Assembly (NCBI GenBank): GCA_005879255.1
Contig: VBKY01000137.1
Location: forward strand, 1-29,736
Reading direction: 5' to 3'
Length of the DNA stretch: 29,736 bases
Source of the DNA: Deltaproteobacteria bacterium
GTDB lineage: Bacteria; Desulfobacterota_B; Binatia; UBA9968
The notes under the pieces were generated by a model. That model had not been told where the DNA came from. It did not search any database and saw only the letters and a program-made list of their open reading frames with translations. Made by a program: the position numbers and the translations under genes. Shown one piece after another: positions 1 to 6,836 of the stretch. Position 1 is the stretch's first letter; each line of letters opens with the position of its first letter.

Positions 1-1
1 C

Positions 2-409
2 AACGATACTCGCTTGCTGGCCGAGCTGCGCAAACATACGAGCATTCCCATCGGCGCCGGCCAGCGGGAGAATTTCTCCAAGCTGTGCGAATTAGCTACG
101 GAGCGAGCGGTTGATTTTTTGCACCCCCATGTCGGCTCGGTCGGTGGCTTCACGATGGGCATGAAGGTGGCTGCCGTGGCTCAGGCCTGCAATCTTCCGA
201 TCGGCAATGGCGATTATTTCGACCTTCACTTGCATGCTGCTGTCCCCAATGGATGGAGAGCCGAGGTTCGTGTGCCGAATTGGCTGGCCGCGAACGTGAT
301 CTTTAAAGATCCACCCAAACCAGTGAATGGTTGGGTGACTTTAAGCGAGCGGCCGGGACTGGGGCTCGAAATCAACGAAGACGCGGCAAAGGAATACAAG
401 GTTAAGTAA
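2..409 (+). CDS. Enolase-superfamily enzyme (mandelate racemase / muconate lactonizing type), C-terminal part
   Basis: The reading frame is open at the left edge of the window, so only the last 135 or so residues are seen. They fit the end of the TIM-barrel domain of mandelate racemase/muconate lactonizing enzymes: a strand with PIGAGQ, then DFLHPHVGSVGGFT, then an NLPIGNGDY segment and a C-terminal tail with the usual RPGLGLEIN ending. Members abstract a proton alpha to a carboxylate using Mg2+, but the metal ligands and the catalytic lysines lie mostly upstream of the window, so substrate cannot be judged. The gene ends with TAA and faces a convergent gene 49 bases away. No clear terminator is visible in the gap. 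Confidence 0.85.
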   Translation, partial: NDTRLLAELRKHTSIPIGAGQRENFSKLCELATERAVDFLHPHVGSVGGFTMGMKVAAVAQACNLPIGNGDYFDLHLHAAVPNGWRAEVRVPNWLAANVIFKDPPKPVNGWVTLSERPGLGLEINEDAAKEYKVK

Positions 410-458
410 CTTGTTCCCAGAGAATCACAAAACAGGCCTCCGGGTTCTACGACGCCCG

Positions 459-1607
459 TTACTTCGCGCCTTTCCTTCCCAAAAGCTCCTCGATGAGTTT
501 GGTAGGAGGGCCCGGGTCCTGGAAACCGGTAACGAGATACTTCTCCCCATCCTCCCGCCGCGCCGCGGGCAGAACGTTATCTTTCGGGATATCGATCCTC
601 ATCGAATTTGAGGGTTCTCCCACCTTTGTGTTCATGACCTCCTGCCAGACCATCTGCCCTCTACGGGAGAGAAACCAGTTAATGAAAACCGTGGCTGCGT
701 GCGGATGAGTCGCCTTGCTAATCAGGGCAAGCCCGCTGTTGCCATTGAGGGTTATGTTGTTTCCGGCCTCCTTAAGGTGCCTGCGGTCCAACTCGCTCAC
801 CGGCATGCCGTCTCTGCTGGCGCGCTCCACGTCGCCGCAACCGATGCACAGAACAAACTTGCCGGTTCCCAGCCAGTCCGTGGCTTGCCGCCGATCGCGC
901 GAGACCGTGACGTTCATCTCGCCCACCAGGCGCTTTATAAAATCGGGTCCGAGATGGGGATTGTAATAGACCGGCGTCAAACTCGGAAAACCGGAACCGG
1001 TTCTCTCGAACATGGCGATTTTCCCCTTCCACTTCGAGGCAAGGAGATCCCAGTAAGAGCTGAAGTCGTTGGGTTTTATTAACTGGGTGTTGTAGTAGAT
1101 GCTCGTGCCCGCAACATTGCCCTCGTACAGGATCATATAATTGTCGGGGTCCACGTAATGATGCTTACCGCCGAGCCACCCGGATTCATCGGTAACCTCA
1201 GGCAGGATAAAAGTGGGTTTGATCGGATTCAGGACCCCGGAGCGATAAAATTCATAGAATGCCGCGCCGCTCATCGTCCCGCTGTAAACGTCGGCCAAGT
1301 ATTTCCCTGCTCGCCTCTCCGATAAAATACGCACCGTGAGATCGCCCCCCTTTCCGGTGACCGTGATCGGTTTTATGAAAGGAAATTCTTTCGTAAAGGC
1401 CGCTACGATATCGGGGTGAGTGATCTCCGCATCACCCCACAGAGACACCTCGCCTTCCTTCTTGGCGCCGGCAAGAGTTCGCTCCCACTCCGATTGCCAG
1501 CCGGGCTTCTCCGCTGCCATTGCGACCGGCGTGGCTCGTGCCACATGAAGACTCAGAAGCACAAGAGCGCAGGCTGCAATCTGGCGGAGCAAAGCAAGCC
1601 CCCTCAT
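459..1607 (-). CDS. Extracellular solute-binding protein, Fe3+/ABC-type (orphan)
   Basis: A 382-residue protein that begins with a clear signal peptide: MRGLALLR, then a hydrophobic stretch and an ARATPVAMA cleavage region. The mature part matches type 2 periplasmic binding proteins of the iron(III)/polyamine family, with a typical EWERTLAGAKKEGEVSLWG opening, a YSGTMSGA segment and a GNSGLALISKATHPHAA segment near the C-terminus. The frame remains open for 75 codons further upstream, but that part encodes a decayed VOC domain and not a secretion signal, so I start at the ATG at 1605-1607, with AGG six bases upstream. No permease or ATPase gene is adjacent. The ligand is unknown. Last gene of the minus-strand redox cluster. 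Confidence 0.85.
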   Translation of the reverse strand: MRGLALLRQIAACALVLLSLHVARATPVAMAAEKPGWQSEWERTLAGAKKEGEVSLWGDAEITHPDIVAAFTKEFPFIKPITVTGKGGDLTVRILSERRAGKYLADVYSGTMSGAAFYEFYRSGVLNPIKPTFILPEVTDESGWLGGKHHYVDPDNYMILYEGNVAGTSIYYNTQLIKPNDFSSYWDLLASKWKGKIAMFERTGSGFPSLTPVYYNPHLGPDFIKRLVGEMNVTVSRDRRQATDWLGTGKFVLCIGCGDVERASRDGMPVSELDRRHLKEAGNNITLNGNSGLALISKATHPHAATVFINWFLSRRGQMVWQEVMNTKVGEPSNSMRIDIPKDNVLPAARREDGEKYLVTGFQDPGPPTKLIEELLGRKGAK

Positions 1608-1629
1608 GGACAACCTTGATCTAGCAGCC

Positions 1630-1645
1630 TGTTCCGCAGAGAACA
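1630..1645. promoter_or_regulatory. Inverted repeat TGTTC-N6-GAACA before the solute-binding gene
   Basis: Perfect five-base arms separated by CGCAGA, centred about 30 bases upstream of the solute-binding start at 1607. The spacing suits an operator, but short palindromes occur by chance and no regulator is known. Confidence 0.25.
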
Positions 1646-1652
1646 CTGGCAT

Positions 1653-1832
1653 CCTCTCGGCCAGAATGGCCAGTTCAAAATAGCCGTCGGTCAAATGAAA
1701 ACTTCTTCTTTCATGACCTTTCGCGGGCGGCCAACCTTCTCTGACCCTCGCGAAAGGCAAAAGCGTCAATATAAAAGCGGCGAGTTTCTCGGGTTCCTTG
1801 GTTCGTATAGCCAAATGCCGGAGCTGGTTCAT
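1653..1832 (-). pseudogene. Truncated, frameshifted VOC (glyoxalase-like) gene remnant
   Basis: A strong ribosome site (AAAGGAG six bases before the ATG at 1832) starts a typical VOC N-terminus, MNQLRHLAIRTKEPEKLAAF. The expected next residues, YIDAFAFRE, lie in another frame, and after them the sequence returns to the first frame with REGWPPAKGHERR and HLTDGYFELAILAE. One missing T in a T run and one extra G in a G run would explain the pair of shifts. Similarity ends after about 60 residues, roughly half a VOC domain, and the signal peptide of the next gene begins shortly after. I read this as a broken gene; the residual frame may still be translated into the next gene as a useless extension. 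Confidence 0.65.
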
Positions 1833-1929
1833 GAGCGACTCCTTTCCTTCTGCGACGACCCCTTGTTTTCAATGCGGCCGTTTGAGCAAAGTGCAAAGGG
1901 CACGGCGTAAGGAGCCAAGCGCGGAATCC

Positions 1930-2484
1930 TTAGGATTTTCCCGGATAGTCCGCCGGCAGTGATTTTCTCGACGCGACGGCCACCGCGGCTTTCGCCAATG
2001 CCACTGGACTTGGGCGGTCGGAAGCGCTGTCGCTGACGTAAGCCCATTTCACTCTTCCGCTGCGATCGACGACGTACGTGACCGGAGCCGCGATCGTGCC
2101 TGCCCAGTGACCTTCGTTCGCGGTGCCGACGGCGCGGATCAGTTTGGCGTCGGGATCGGTGAGGAGTCGAACGGGGTACGGGTCCAAGGGAATATGCGGA
2201 CGGTCCTCTTGGCAATCGCGCGTCACCCGCTCAAGAAATTTCTTTCCTTCTTCCGGCGGGTCAACGCTGACGCCGAGGATTTGGACTTTTCCTTCAAGGT
2301 ATCGTTCCCACTCGTAGACAAAGGCCGTCACCTGGGCCCGGCACCAGGGTCACCAACGGCCACGGTAGAAAAAAATCACCGTGGACGGGGCCGCGCCGAA
2401 GACCGCGGGGAACTCCACAGTCACGCCGTCGATATCCTGAATGTTTGCCCCGGGAAATTGATCGCCGACCGTTAGTTTTGCCAC
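1930..2484 (-). CDS. Candidate selenoprotein: AhpC/TSA-family peroxiredoxin with UxxC motif (read through TGA at 2350-2352)
   Basis: Two open segments in one frame are separated only by a TGA at 2350-2352. Read as selenocysteine, the product is 184 residues: KLTVGDQFP opening, the strand and helix VIFFYRGRW-Sec-PWCRAQ, then VQILGVSVDPPEEGKKF, a PYPVRLLTDPDAKL stretch, APVTYVVDRSGRV and a C-terminal helix. Homologues carry Cys where the TGA falls (RGxWCPxC), so Sec45 would be the redox residue paired with Cys48. Other genes here stop at TGA, so recoding rather than a changed code is needed. The start is taken as GTG at 2482-2484, giving VAKLTVGD with a GAG/AGG site upstream; an ATG at 2562 would read through a palindromic repeat. 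Sits 90 bases after the OsmC gene in the same direction. Alternative: a nonsense-mutated pseudogene. Confidence 0.75.
2323..2361 (-). promoter_or_regulatory. Hairpin overlapping the TGA, possible bacterial SECIS
   Basis: On the minus-strand RNA, GGCCGU (2356-2361) pairs with ACGGCC (2323-2328), and inside this ACC(C)UGG pairs with CCAGGU around an 8-nt loop (2336-2343). The UGA lies in the 5' side of the stem. A competing fold pairs GGGCC with GGCCU around a CAGGUGAC loop that begins 15 nt after the UGA, closer to the usual bacterial SECIS spacing. Neither fold is a proven SECIS. Confidence 0.4.
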
Positions 2485-2501
2485 GTTCTCGCCTGACCAT
2501 T

Positions 2502-2528
2502 GGGCAACCACGGGGGGGTTGCCCCTAC
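2502..2528. repeat. Dispersed palindromic repeat (GTAGGGGC family), copy 1
   Basis: On the minus strand GTAGGGGCAACC, a short C-rich centre, then GGTTGCCC. Arms GGGCAACC/GGTTGCCC pair perfectly. The outer sequence matches the second copy at 13143-13170. It lies just upstream of the likely GTG start of the peroxiredoxin, in the gap after the OsmC gene. Confidence 0.7.
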
Positions 2529-2574
2529 GAATAAAGACCAATTGCGCCACCCATGCGGGCACGGCATGCGTCTA

Positions 2575-3123
2575 TTAATCTCTGATTGCGTATTCCCGGT
2601 CGTTGAGAATCAATTTTCCGGAAATCGGGATCCGTTTACGCATCGAATTTACCGTGTGGCAGCCTTTATCCGTCAATTGGCCAACCCTGATGACTTTGTC
2701 GACCGGCGCGGCGCTCTTGATTTTGAAAAAATAGCTTAACCCCTGCGCGGCGTCAGAAAAATCTTTGATCGGGAACTTACCGGTCAAATCGTAAGTCATG
2801 CGCAGATCCATTTCGAGATCGTCGATCGAAACGTTAGCCTTCGAGGCAAAGCGCGTTAATTGGCTGAACATGCAGAATCCGATCGAAGCGATGAAATACT
2901 GCAGCGGCGATGGGCGTTTGCCGACTTGCCTTTTGAACTTCTCGTCGTCGCAGTAGACCGTGTAGTCCTCCTGCTGTTCCAATTTGACGAGCTCTTGGTT
3001 CAGCCGAATGATCGCGCGTTGTTGCAGGAGATAGCCGTCCGAGCCGTCGGACGGCCGCTCTCGCTCCTCTTCGTAAACGACCCGAAATTTTCCGAGATCA
3101 ATGGTTCCCGGAACAGTCGACAT
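2575..3123 (-). CDS. OsmC-family protein
   Basis: A 182-residue protein of the OsmC/Ohr family, cytoplasmic thiol proteins that reduce organic peroxides or whose relatives act on small thiol substrates. Both family cysteines are present: Cys84 in ASIGFCMFSQL, after the KRPSPLQYF segment, and Cys155 in DKGCHTVNS near the C-terminus. The length is longer than Ohr (about 140) because of an N-terminal extension of about 50 residues rich in charged residues. The ATG lies three bases after the stop of the molybdenum hydroxylase gene and has only a weak ribosome site, so translation is probably coupled. The neighbouring peroxiredoxin suggests a shared peroxide or thiol-redox role; this is inference. 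Confidence 0.85.
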   Translation of the reverse strand: MSTVPGTIDLGKFRVVYEEERERPSDGSDGYLLQQRAIIRLNQELVKLEQQEDYTVYCDDEKFKRQVGKRPSPLQYFIASIGFCMFSQLTRFASKANVSIDDLEMDLRMTYDLTGKFPIKDFSDAAQGLSYFFKIKSAAPVDKVIRVGQLTDKGCHTVNSMRKRIPISGKLILNDREYAIRD

Positions 3124-3126
3124 GCA

Positions 3127-5352
3127 TCACTTCGCGCCGTGGAGCGCTTCGTAAACCTTTTGCGCCGTAATGGGAAGATCCTTGATTCGCACACCACAGG
3201 CATCTTCAACGGCGTTGGCGATGGCGGCGGCCGTCGGAATATTAGCGGTCTCACCGATGGGCATGCTGTTGTACGGGCCGGCGCCGTGGGGTTCCTCGGT
3301 CACCGAGCTTTTGAACGGCGGAACGTCTCTTATCGTGGGAATCTTATATTCGCCGAAGTGCGTCGTCGCCACCTTGCCGTCGTTGATAATGACTTCCTCC
3401 ATAAGGGAGTAGCCGATGCCAGTCATCGACGCGCCCTCGATTTGTCCCTGGTGCATCAATGGATTCAGCACCGTGCCGGTGTTGTGCGTGGAAGTGAATT
3501 TCTTGAGCTCAACCTGTCCGGTTTCACGGTCAACCTCCACCTCGGCAATTTGAACGCACATCGATGCTGAGTGAATCTTGGTATTATCATTAAACGTCGC
3601 TTCGACGGCAATCGGCGCGCCTTTCGCCTTAACGATCTCGCCGTAGGTCAGTCGCCGTTCCATGCGCGGGTGCAGCACCGCGCCCTTAGCAAGCACGATC
3701 TGATCAGCGGAGGTACCCATCTGTTCGGCGGCTGCTTGCTTAATCGCTACCACGGCCTTGAGCGCGGCTTCGTAACCGGCGTTACCGTAGACCCGAGTGG
3801 CGCGGCTGCCGCCGACGCCGGTGTCTTTGACACCCCGCTGCGTGTCCAGCTGCCGAGTCTTGATCTGGCTCAAGGGAATCTTGAGCTCTTCCGCAACAAT
3901 CTCACTCAAAACGGTGTACGTACCCGCGCCTTGATCAGCCATAGCAGAAGAAATTGTCGCCACGCCTTTTTCATCCAGCGTGATTGCCACGGTTCCGATT
4001 CCCCCGGCTGGCGTCCATTGGACCAACGCCACGCCGCGCCCGACGCTTTTCGCTTTAGGTCTTTGGTATCCGGAATCTTCGAGCGCTTTTGTCAGCGTCT
4101 CGTTTGTTTTGATGTAACTGAATTCTTCACCCGTCGGATCGATATCGCCGTCGCGCATGAAATTTTTCTGGCGGAACTTTATCGGGTCCATCGCCAATTT
4201 CTTCGCGACCAGATCCATCTGGCTTTCATTGGCAAAGATCCCCTGCGGATCGCCGGGCGAGCGCATGTGGCCGCAGGGAATCTTGTTCGTGTAGACCATA
4301 TGCTCTTCGATGAACGCGTGAGGAATCTTATATGGCCCGGCGCATAAGTGCGGCCCATTGAGAAAGGCGTTGGGTTTGAAAGCGCCGTAGGCCCCGCTGT
4401 CGAAAACAAAATTCATGTGGTGTGCGACCAGGGTGCCGTCTTTCTTGACGCCGGTCTTTACGTGAATCACCGAGGCGTGTCGGGGATTGCCCGCGGCGAA
4501 TTCTTCTTCATAATCCATCACCAGCTTAACCGGCCGCCCCGCTTTCTTGGACAATAGATACACGACCGCGAGATCCATGAAATCGCCTTTGCCGCCGAAA
4601 TCTCCACCGATGTATACAGGATTAAAGTTCAGCTTCTCCTGCGAAAGCTGTAGTGCGTTCGCGACTTGTTCGCGCACGCCATAGGGAACCTTACTACAGG
4701 ACCAAAACTCCGCGGTACCGTCCGCCGCCGTGCTTACCACGCACGAATGGGGCTCGATATAGCTTTGATGGACCACCGGAGTCGTAAACGTGTTTTCGAC
4801 GATGACGTCCGCTTGGCGAAAGCCGGTTTCGAGGTCGCCCTTACCCCAGGTGATATAGATAAAATCGTTGGTCGGCTCCTTGAGCGGCTTGGGCAACCCT
4901 TTGTAGCTAACGACATCGGGGTGAATCACTTTCGCGCCCGGCTTCAGCGCTTCAACCGGATCGAGCAACGGTTCGGTCTCTTCGTACTCGACTTCGATCA
5001 AGTTCACCGCCTCTTCAGCAATGAGCTCGTTGTCCGCCGCCACTGCCGCGACCTTTTCGCCGACGAACCTGACCTCTCCGTCGGCAAGGATCGGCATATC
5101 GTAGAGCCGCCGGCCGATTTTCAATCCGGCGCAATCTTGTCCCGTGACGACAGCGTGCACGCCCGGAAGCTCTTCGGCCTTGCTGGTGTCGATGCGTTTG
5201 ATCTTCCCTGAAGCGATCGGGCTCCTGAGCAGTCTTCCCCACAACATTCCTGGCAACGTAATATCTACGGCATACTTGGCATGACCGCTCACCTTCAATT
5301 CGCCTTCGACTCTGGGTGTGGGATTACCGACGACCTGTTTTGACACTGCCAT
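3127..5352 (-). CDS. Xanthine dehydrogenase-family molybdopterin-binding (large) subunit
   Basis: A 741-residue protein with the two-domain layout of the aldehyde oxidase/xanthine dehydrogenase large subunit. The N-terminal hammerhead domain (about residues 15-125) starts PRVEGELKVSGHAKYAVDI; the cofactor-binding domains follow with GGDFGGKGDF, ADQGAGTYTVL and GVGGSRATR. The C-terminal PIGETANIPTAAAIANAV holds the expected catalytic glutamate at about residue 701. The CO dehydrogenase motif with the cysteine loop (AYXCSFR) was not seen, so this is a general hydroxylase or dehydrogenase of unknown substrate. The ATG at 5352 has a strong GGAGG seven bases before it. The partner [2Fe-2S] and FAD subunits are not in the window, which is unusual for this family. 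First gene of the redox cluster. Confidence 0.9.
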   Translation of the reverse strand: MAVSKQVVGNPTPRVEGELKVSGHAKYAVDITLPGMLWGRLLRSPIASGKIKRIDTSKAEELPGVHAVVTGQDCAGLKIGRRLYDMPILADGEVRFVGEKVAAVAADNELIAEEAVNLIEVEYEETEPLLDPVEALKPGAKVIHPDVVSYKGLPKPLKEPTNDFIYITWGKGDLETGFRQADVIVENTFTTPVVHQSYIEPHSCVVSTAADGTAEFWSCSKVPYGVREQVANALQLSQEKLNFNPVYIGGDFGGKGDFMDLAVVYLLSKKAGRPVKLVMDYEEEFAAGNPRHASVIHVKTGVKKDGTLVAHHMNFVFDSGAYGAFKPNAFLNGPHLCAGPYKIPHAFIEEHMVYTNKIPCGHMRSPGDPQGIFANESQMDLVAKKLAMDPIKFRQKNFMRDGDIDPTGEEFSYIKTNETLTKALEDSGYQRPKAKSVGRGVALVQWTPAGGIGTVAITLDEKGVATISSAMADQGAGTYTVLSEIVAEELKIPLSQIKTRQLDTQRGVKDTGVGGSRATRVYGNAGYEAALKAVVAIKQAAAEQMGTSADQIVLAKGAVLHPRMERRLTYGEIVKAKGAPIAVEATFNDNTKIHSASMCVQIAEVEVDRETGQVELKKFTSTHNTGTVLNPLMHQGQIEGASMTGIGYSLMEEVIINDGKVATTHFGEYKIPTIRDVPPFKSSVTEEPHGAGPYNSMPIGETANIPTAAAIANAVEDACGVRIKDLPITAQKVYEALHGAK

Positions 5353-5399
5353 GGAAAGACCTCCGGGTGCCTACAATTCTTTTCTGCTTGGATTGGTGG

Positions 5400-5426
5400 A
5401 CTCCGCTTCGATAAGCGAAGCGGAGT
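5400..5426 (-). terminator. Strong hairpin after the tRNA-Asn gene
   Basis: Arms of 11 bp (CTCCGCTTCG with CGAAGCGGAG plus one flanking A-T pair) around a 5-nt loop, 8 bases past the CCA end of the tRNA. No T tract follows on either strand, so it may stop transcription weakly, guide 3' processing, or separate the tRNA from the hydroxylase gene downstream. Confidence 0.45.
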
Positions 5427-5433
5427 TAGAAGC

Positions 5434-5509
5434 TGGCTCCCCGGGAGGGACTCGAACCCCCGACCAATTGGTTAACAGCCAACTGCTCTACCGACTGAGC
5501 TACCGGGGA
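5434..5509 (-). tRNA. tRNA-Asn (anticodon GTT)
   Basis: On the minus strand: acceptor TCCCCGG pairs with CCGGGGA, followed by discriminator G and an encoded CCA (5434-5436). The D arm has AGCTCAGTCGGTAGAGC, the anticodon loop is CTGTTAA with GTT at 5474-5476, and the T arm has GGTTCGAGTCC. All arms pair with one G-T in the anticodon stem. It is the only complete member of a family whose 5' part is repeated upstream (5502-6265). Confidence 0.97.
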
Positions 5510-5745
5510 AATAATGTTTTAGTCTTTTCACGGCCTCCGCGTTAGGCTATCCGCCTCTCTACCGACTCGCTGAGCTTCAGCTGAAAGCTGATCAGCCTAA
5601 GGCTGAACCGGGGAAATAATGTTTTAGTCTTTTCACGGCCTCCGCGTTAGGCTAATCCGCCTCTCTGCCGACTCGCTGAGCTTCAGCTGAAAGCTGATCA
5701 GCCTAAGGCTGAACCGGGGAAATATTTTTTTTAGTCCTTTACGAC
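5502..5745 (-). repeat. Tandem repeats built from the tRNA-Asn 5' region and a double hairpin, cluster 1
   Basis: Two near-identical units of 105 and 106 bases (5502-5606, 5607-5712) and a partial third. In the tRNA sense each unit has the AT-rich 5' flank (CTAAAACATTATT in two copies), the first acceptor bases TCCCCGGT, an inserted pair of hairpins, then GCTCAG and GTCGGTAGAG from the D arm. The double hairpins lie at 5577-5606 and 5683-5712: TCAGCT(GAA)AGCTGA next to TCAGCC(TAA)GGCTGA. The 3' half of the tRNA is absent, so these units cannot form a working tRNA. Unit sequence is almost fully conserved, so this is not a CRISPR array. Confidence 0.85.
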
Positions 5746-5798
5746 CTTATCTGTAGACCGGCCTTTTTCAGTCGTGACGTAATAATGAACACACTGAG

Positions 5799-6053
5799 TT
5801 AACCTTGGACGTTCTCGTCAAGCCATTGCCTGCCGCACCCAGATTTCAGAAATTTTTCTCGCAGCCTAGCACACCGAGCATCACCGAATTCTTCATTATG
5901 AATAAGTTCGAAAGGTCCATTATTCCGCGTCCAACGTGTACCCCCGCCATTCTGCTCGGCAAGTTTCTCCGTCCGCATCTTCCCGATATACCCTACGTAC
6001 CGTTTGTTGTTTCGCAGACTTCGTAAGACGTAGACAGTAAAAACGGTTGCCAC
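5799..6053 (-). CDS. Small GIY-YIG nuclease-family protein
   Basis: An 84-residue single-domain protein. It shows the family outline: VYVLRS in place of GIY, KRYVGYIG in place of YIG, a central RWTRNNGPFELIHNEEF and a C-terminal REKFLKSGCGRQWLDE that carries the expected glutamate. The usual EHN is EQN here, so activity is uncertain. The frame begins with GTG at 6051-6053 with no clear ribosome site. Relatives of this small type are common in environmental bacteria and are of unknown role. It lies between two clusters of tRNA-Asn-derived repeats and is read in the same direction as the tRNA, which suggests that gene and repeats form one element; that link is inference. Confidence 0.75.
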   Translation of the reverse strand: MATVFTVYVLRSLRNNKRYVGYIGKMRTEKLAEQNGGGTRWTRNNGPFELIHNEEFGDARCARLREKFLKSGCGRQWLDENVQG

Positions 6054-6084
6054 ATGCTTGAGCCGCCATCTATAGTTAAAAGAT

Positions 6085-6265
6085 GCTCTACCGACTGGAT
6101 GAGCTTCAGCTGAAAGCTGATCAGCCTTTGGCTGAACCGGGGAAATATGTTTTAGTTTTTTTACGGCCGAAGCCGTAGTCAGATTCGCCTCTGACTGAAT
6201 CTGCTCACCGACTGTCTGAGCTTCAACTGAAAGCTGAACAGCCCAAGGCTGAACCGGGAAACAAT
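6085..6265 (-). repeat. tRNA-Asn-derived double-hairpin repeats, cluster 2 (diverged)
   Basis: Two further copies of the unit seen at 5502-5745, on the other side of the GIY-YIG gene. Double hairpins lie at 6106-6135 (second loop TTT instead of TAA) and 6223-6252 (both stems partly mutated). The tRNA-like acceptor segment CCGGGGAAATA is kept in the first and shortened in the second. The spacer between them differs from cluster 1 but still folds: ACGGC(CGAA)GCCGT and CAGATTC paired with GAATCTG. Conservation of folding with changing sequence hints at a structural constraint. Confidence 0.75.
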
Positions 6266-6313
6266 TTAACGAACAGTGTGGTTTTTTAGCACACTAGCGA
6301 ACGGATTTCCAGG

Positions 6314-6787
6314 TCAGCCGATACCGATTGTCCGCAGCTCTTCCAGCATTTTCTCGTGATGCGTCGCTGGCCAGTAAACCCGTTGGCATCGTGCGCACCA
6401 GGAAAACTTCTCTTGGGTTGAAAAGACGTATGGCGGCACGATTTTTTCCACTGTCTCTTTGGACCTGGGTTGCAGCACCGTGTTGCATTCCACGCAACGC
6501 GTGAAGATACCGTCGCCAGGTTTCAACCCACACTCTTGGATCACTTGCCGCAGCTGCTCGCGATAATGGTCGCTCGCGATGAACATGAACGGCGGCGGCT
6601 GTTTTTGCTTCAAGCGCCTATCGCGAGTGAGAATGAGCCGGCTTTCCGCCCGCGCGGCGCGAATAAGTCCATAGCCGGTCAGATGCTGACCGTAAGTGAC
6701 ATCCTGCCCGATCACACGGAGCCACTTTACCAGCCTGCCAAGCATGCGATCAGCAGCAAATTTCAAGTTTGGCGGATCAGATTTCAA
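6314..6787 (-). CDS. Mut7-C RNase-domain protein with zinc ribbon
   Basis: A protein of about 157 residues in the Mut7-C (formerly DUF82) family, PIN-like predicted RNases. The N-terminal part reads KFAADRMLGRLVKWLRVIG and has an ILTRDRRL segment, with acidic residues in the places expected for a PIN-like metal site. The C-terminal zinc ribbon has RCVEC and, about 35 residues later, WCARC followed by the usual QRVYWPATHHEKM. The start is uncertain: the frame opens with TTG at 6785-6787, and another TTG at 6764-6766 would give LKFAADRMLG, the common family N-terminus. No ribosome site favours either. The gene diverges from the transglutaminase gene. Confidence 0.85.
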   Translation of the reverse strand: MKSDPPNLKFAADRMLGRLVKWLRVIGQDVTYGQHLTGYGLIRAARAESRLILTRDRRLKQKQPPPFMFIASDHYREQLRQVIQECGLKPGDGIFTRCVECNTVLQPRSKETVEKIVPPYVFSTQEKFSWCARCQRVYWPATHHEKMLEELRTIGIG

Positions 6788-6836
6788 TGATTTTTCTGGA
6801 ATTGTTTGCTCCCAGCGCGCTTTGCCTTTACCATAT

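Noticed and set aside
459..1832. A single 457-residue VOC and solute-binding fusion protein
   Set aside because: The signal peptide is internal at residue 76 and the VOC part is truncated and frameshifted, so two separate genes, the first broken, explain it better.
1930..2331. A separate short gene starting at the ATG at 2331
   Set aside because: It would begin just after the active-site motif of a peroxiredoxin, so it is the second half of the TGA-containing gene.
2860..4347. Long open frames on the plus strand opposite the hydroxylase and OsmC genes
   Set aside because: They lie antisense to clearly conserved proteins, have no recognisable domains and are rich in Arg and His, as expected for mirror frames of GC-rich genes.
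5502..5745. CRISPR array
   Set aside because: The units are about 105 bases and nearly identical throughout, with no variable spacers and no cas genes.
6696..6836. Longer N-terminus for the transglutaminase-like protein
   Set aside because: It overlaps the divergent Mut7-C gene, and the membrane anchor begins only after the ATG at 6837 or 6849.
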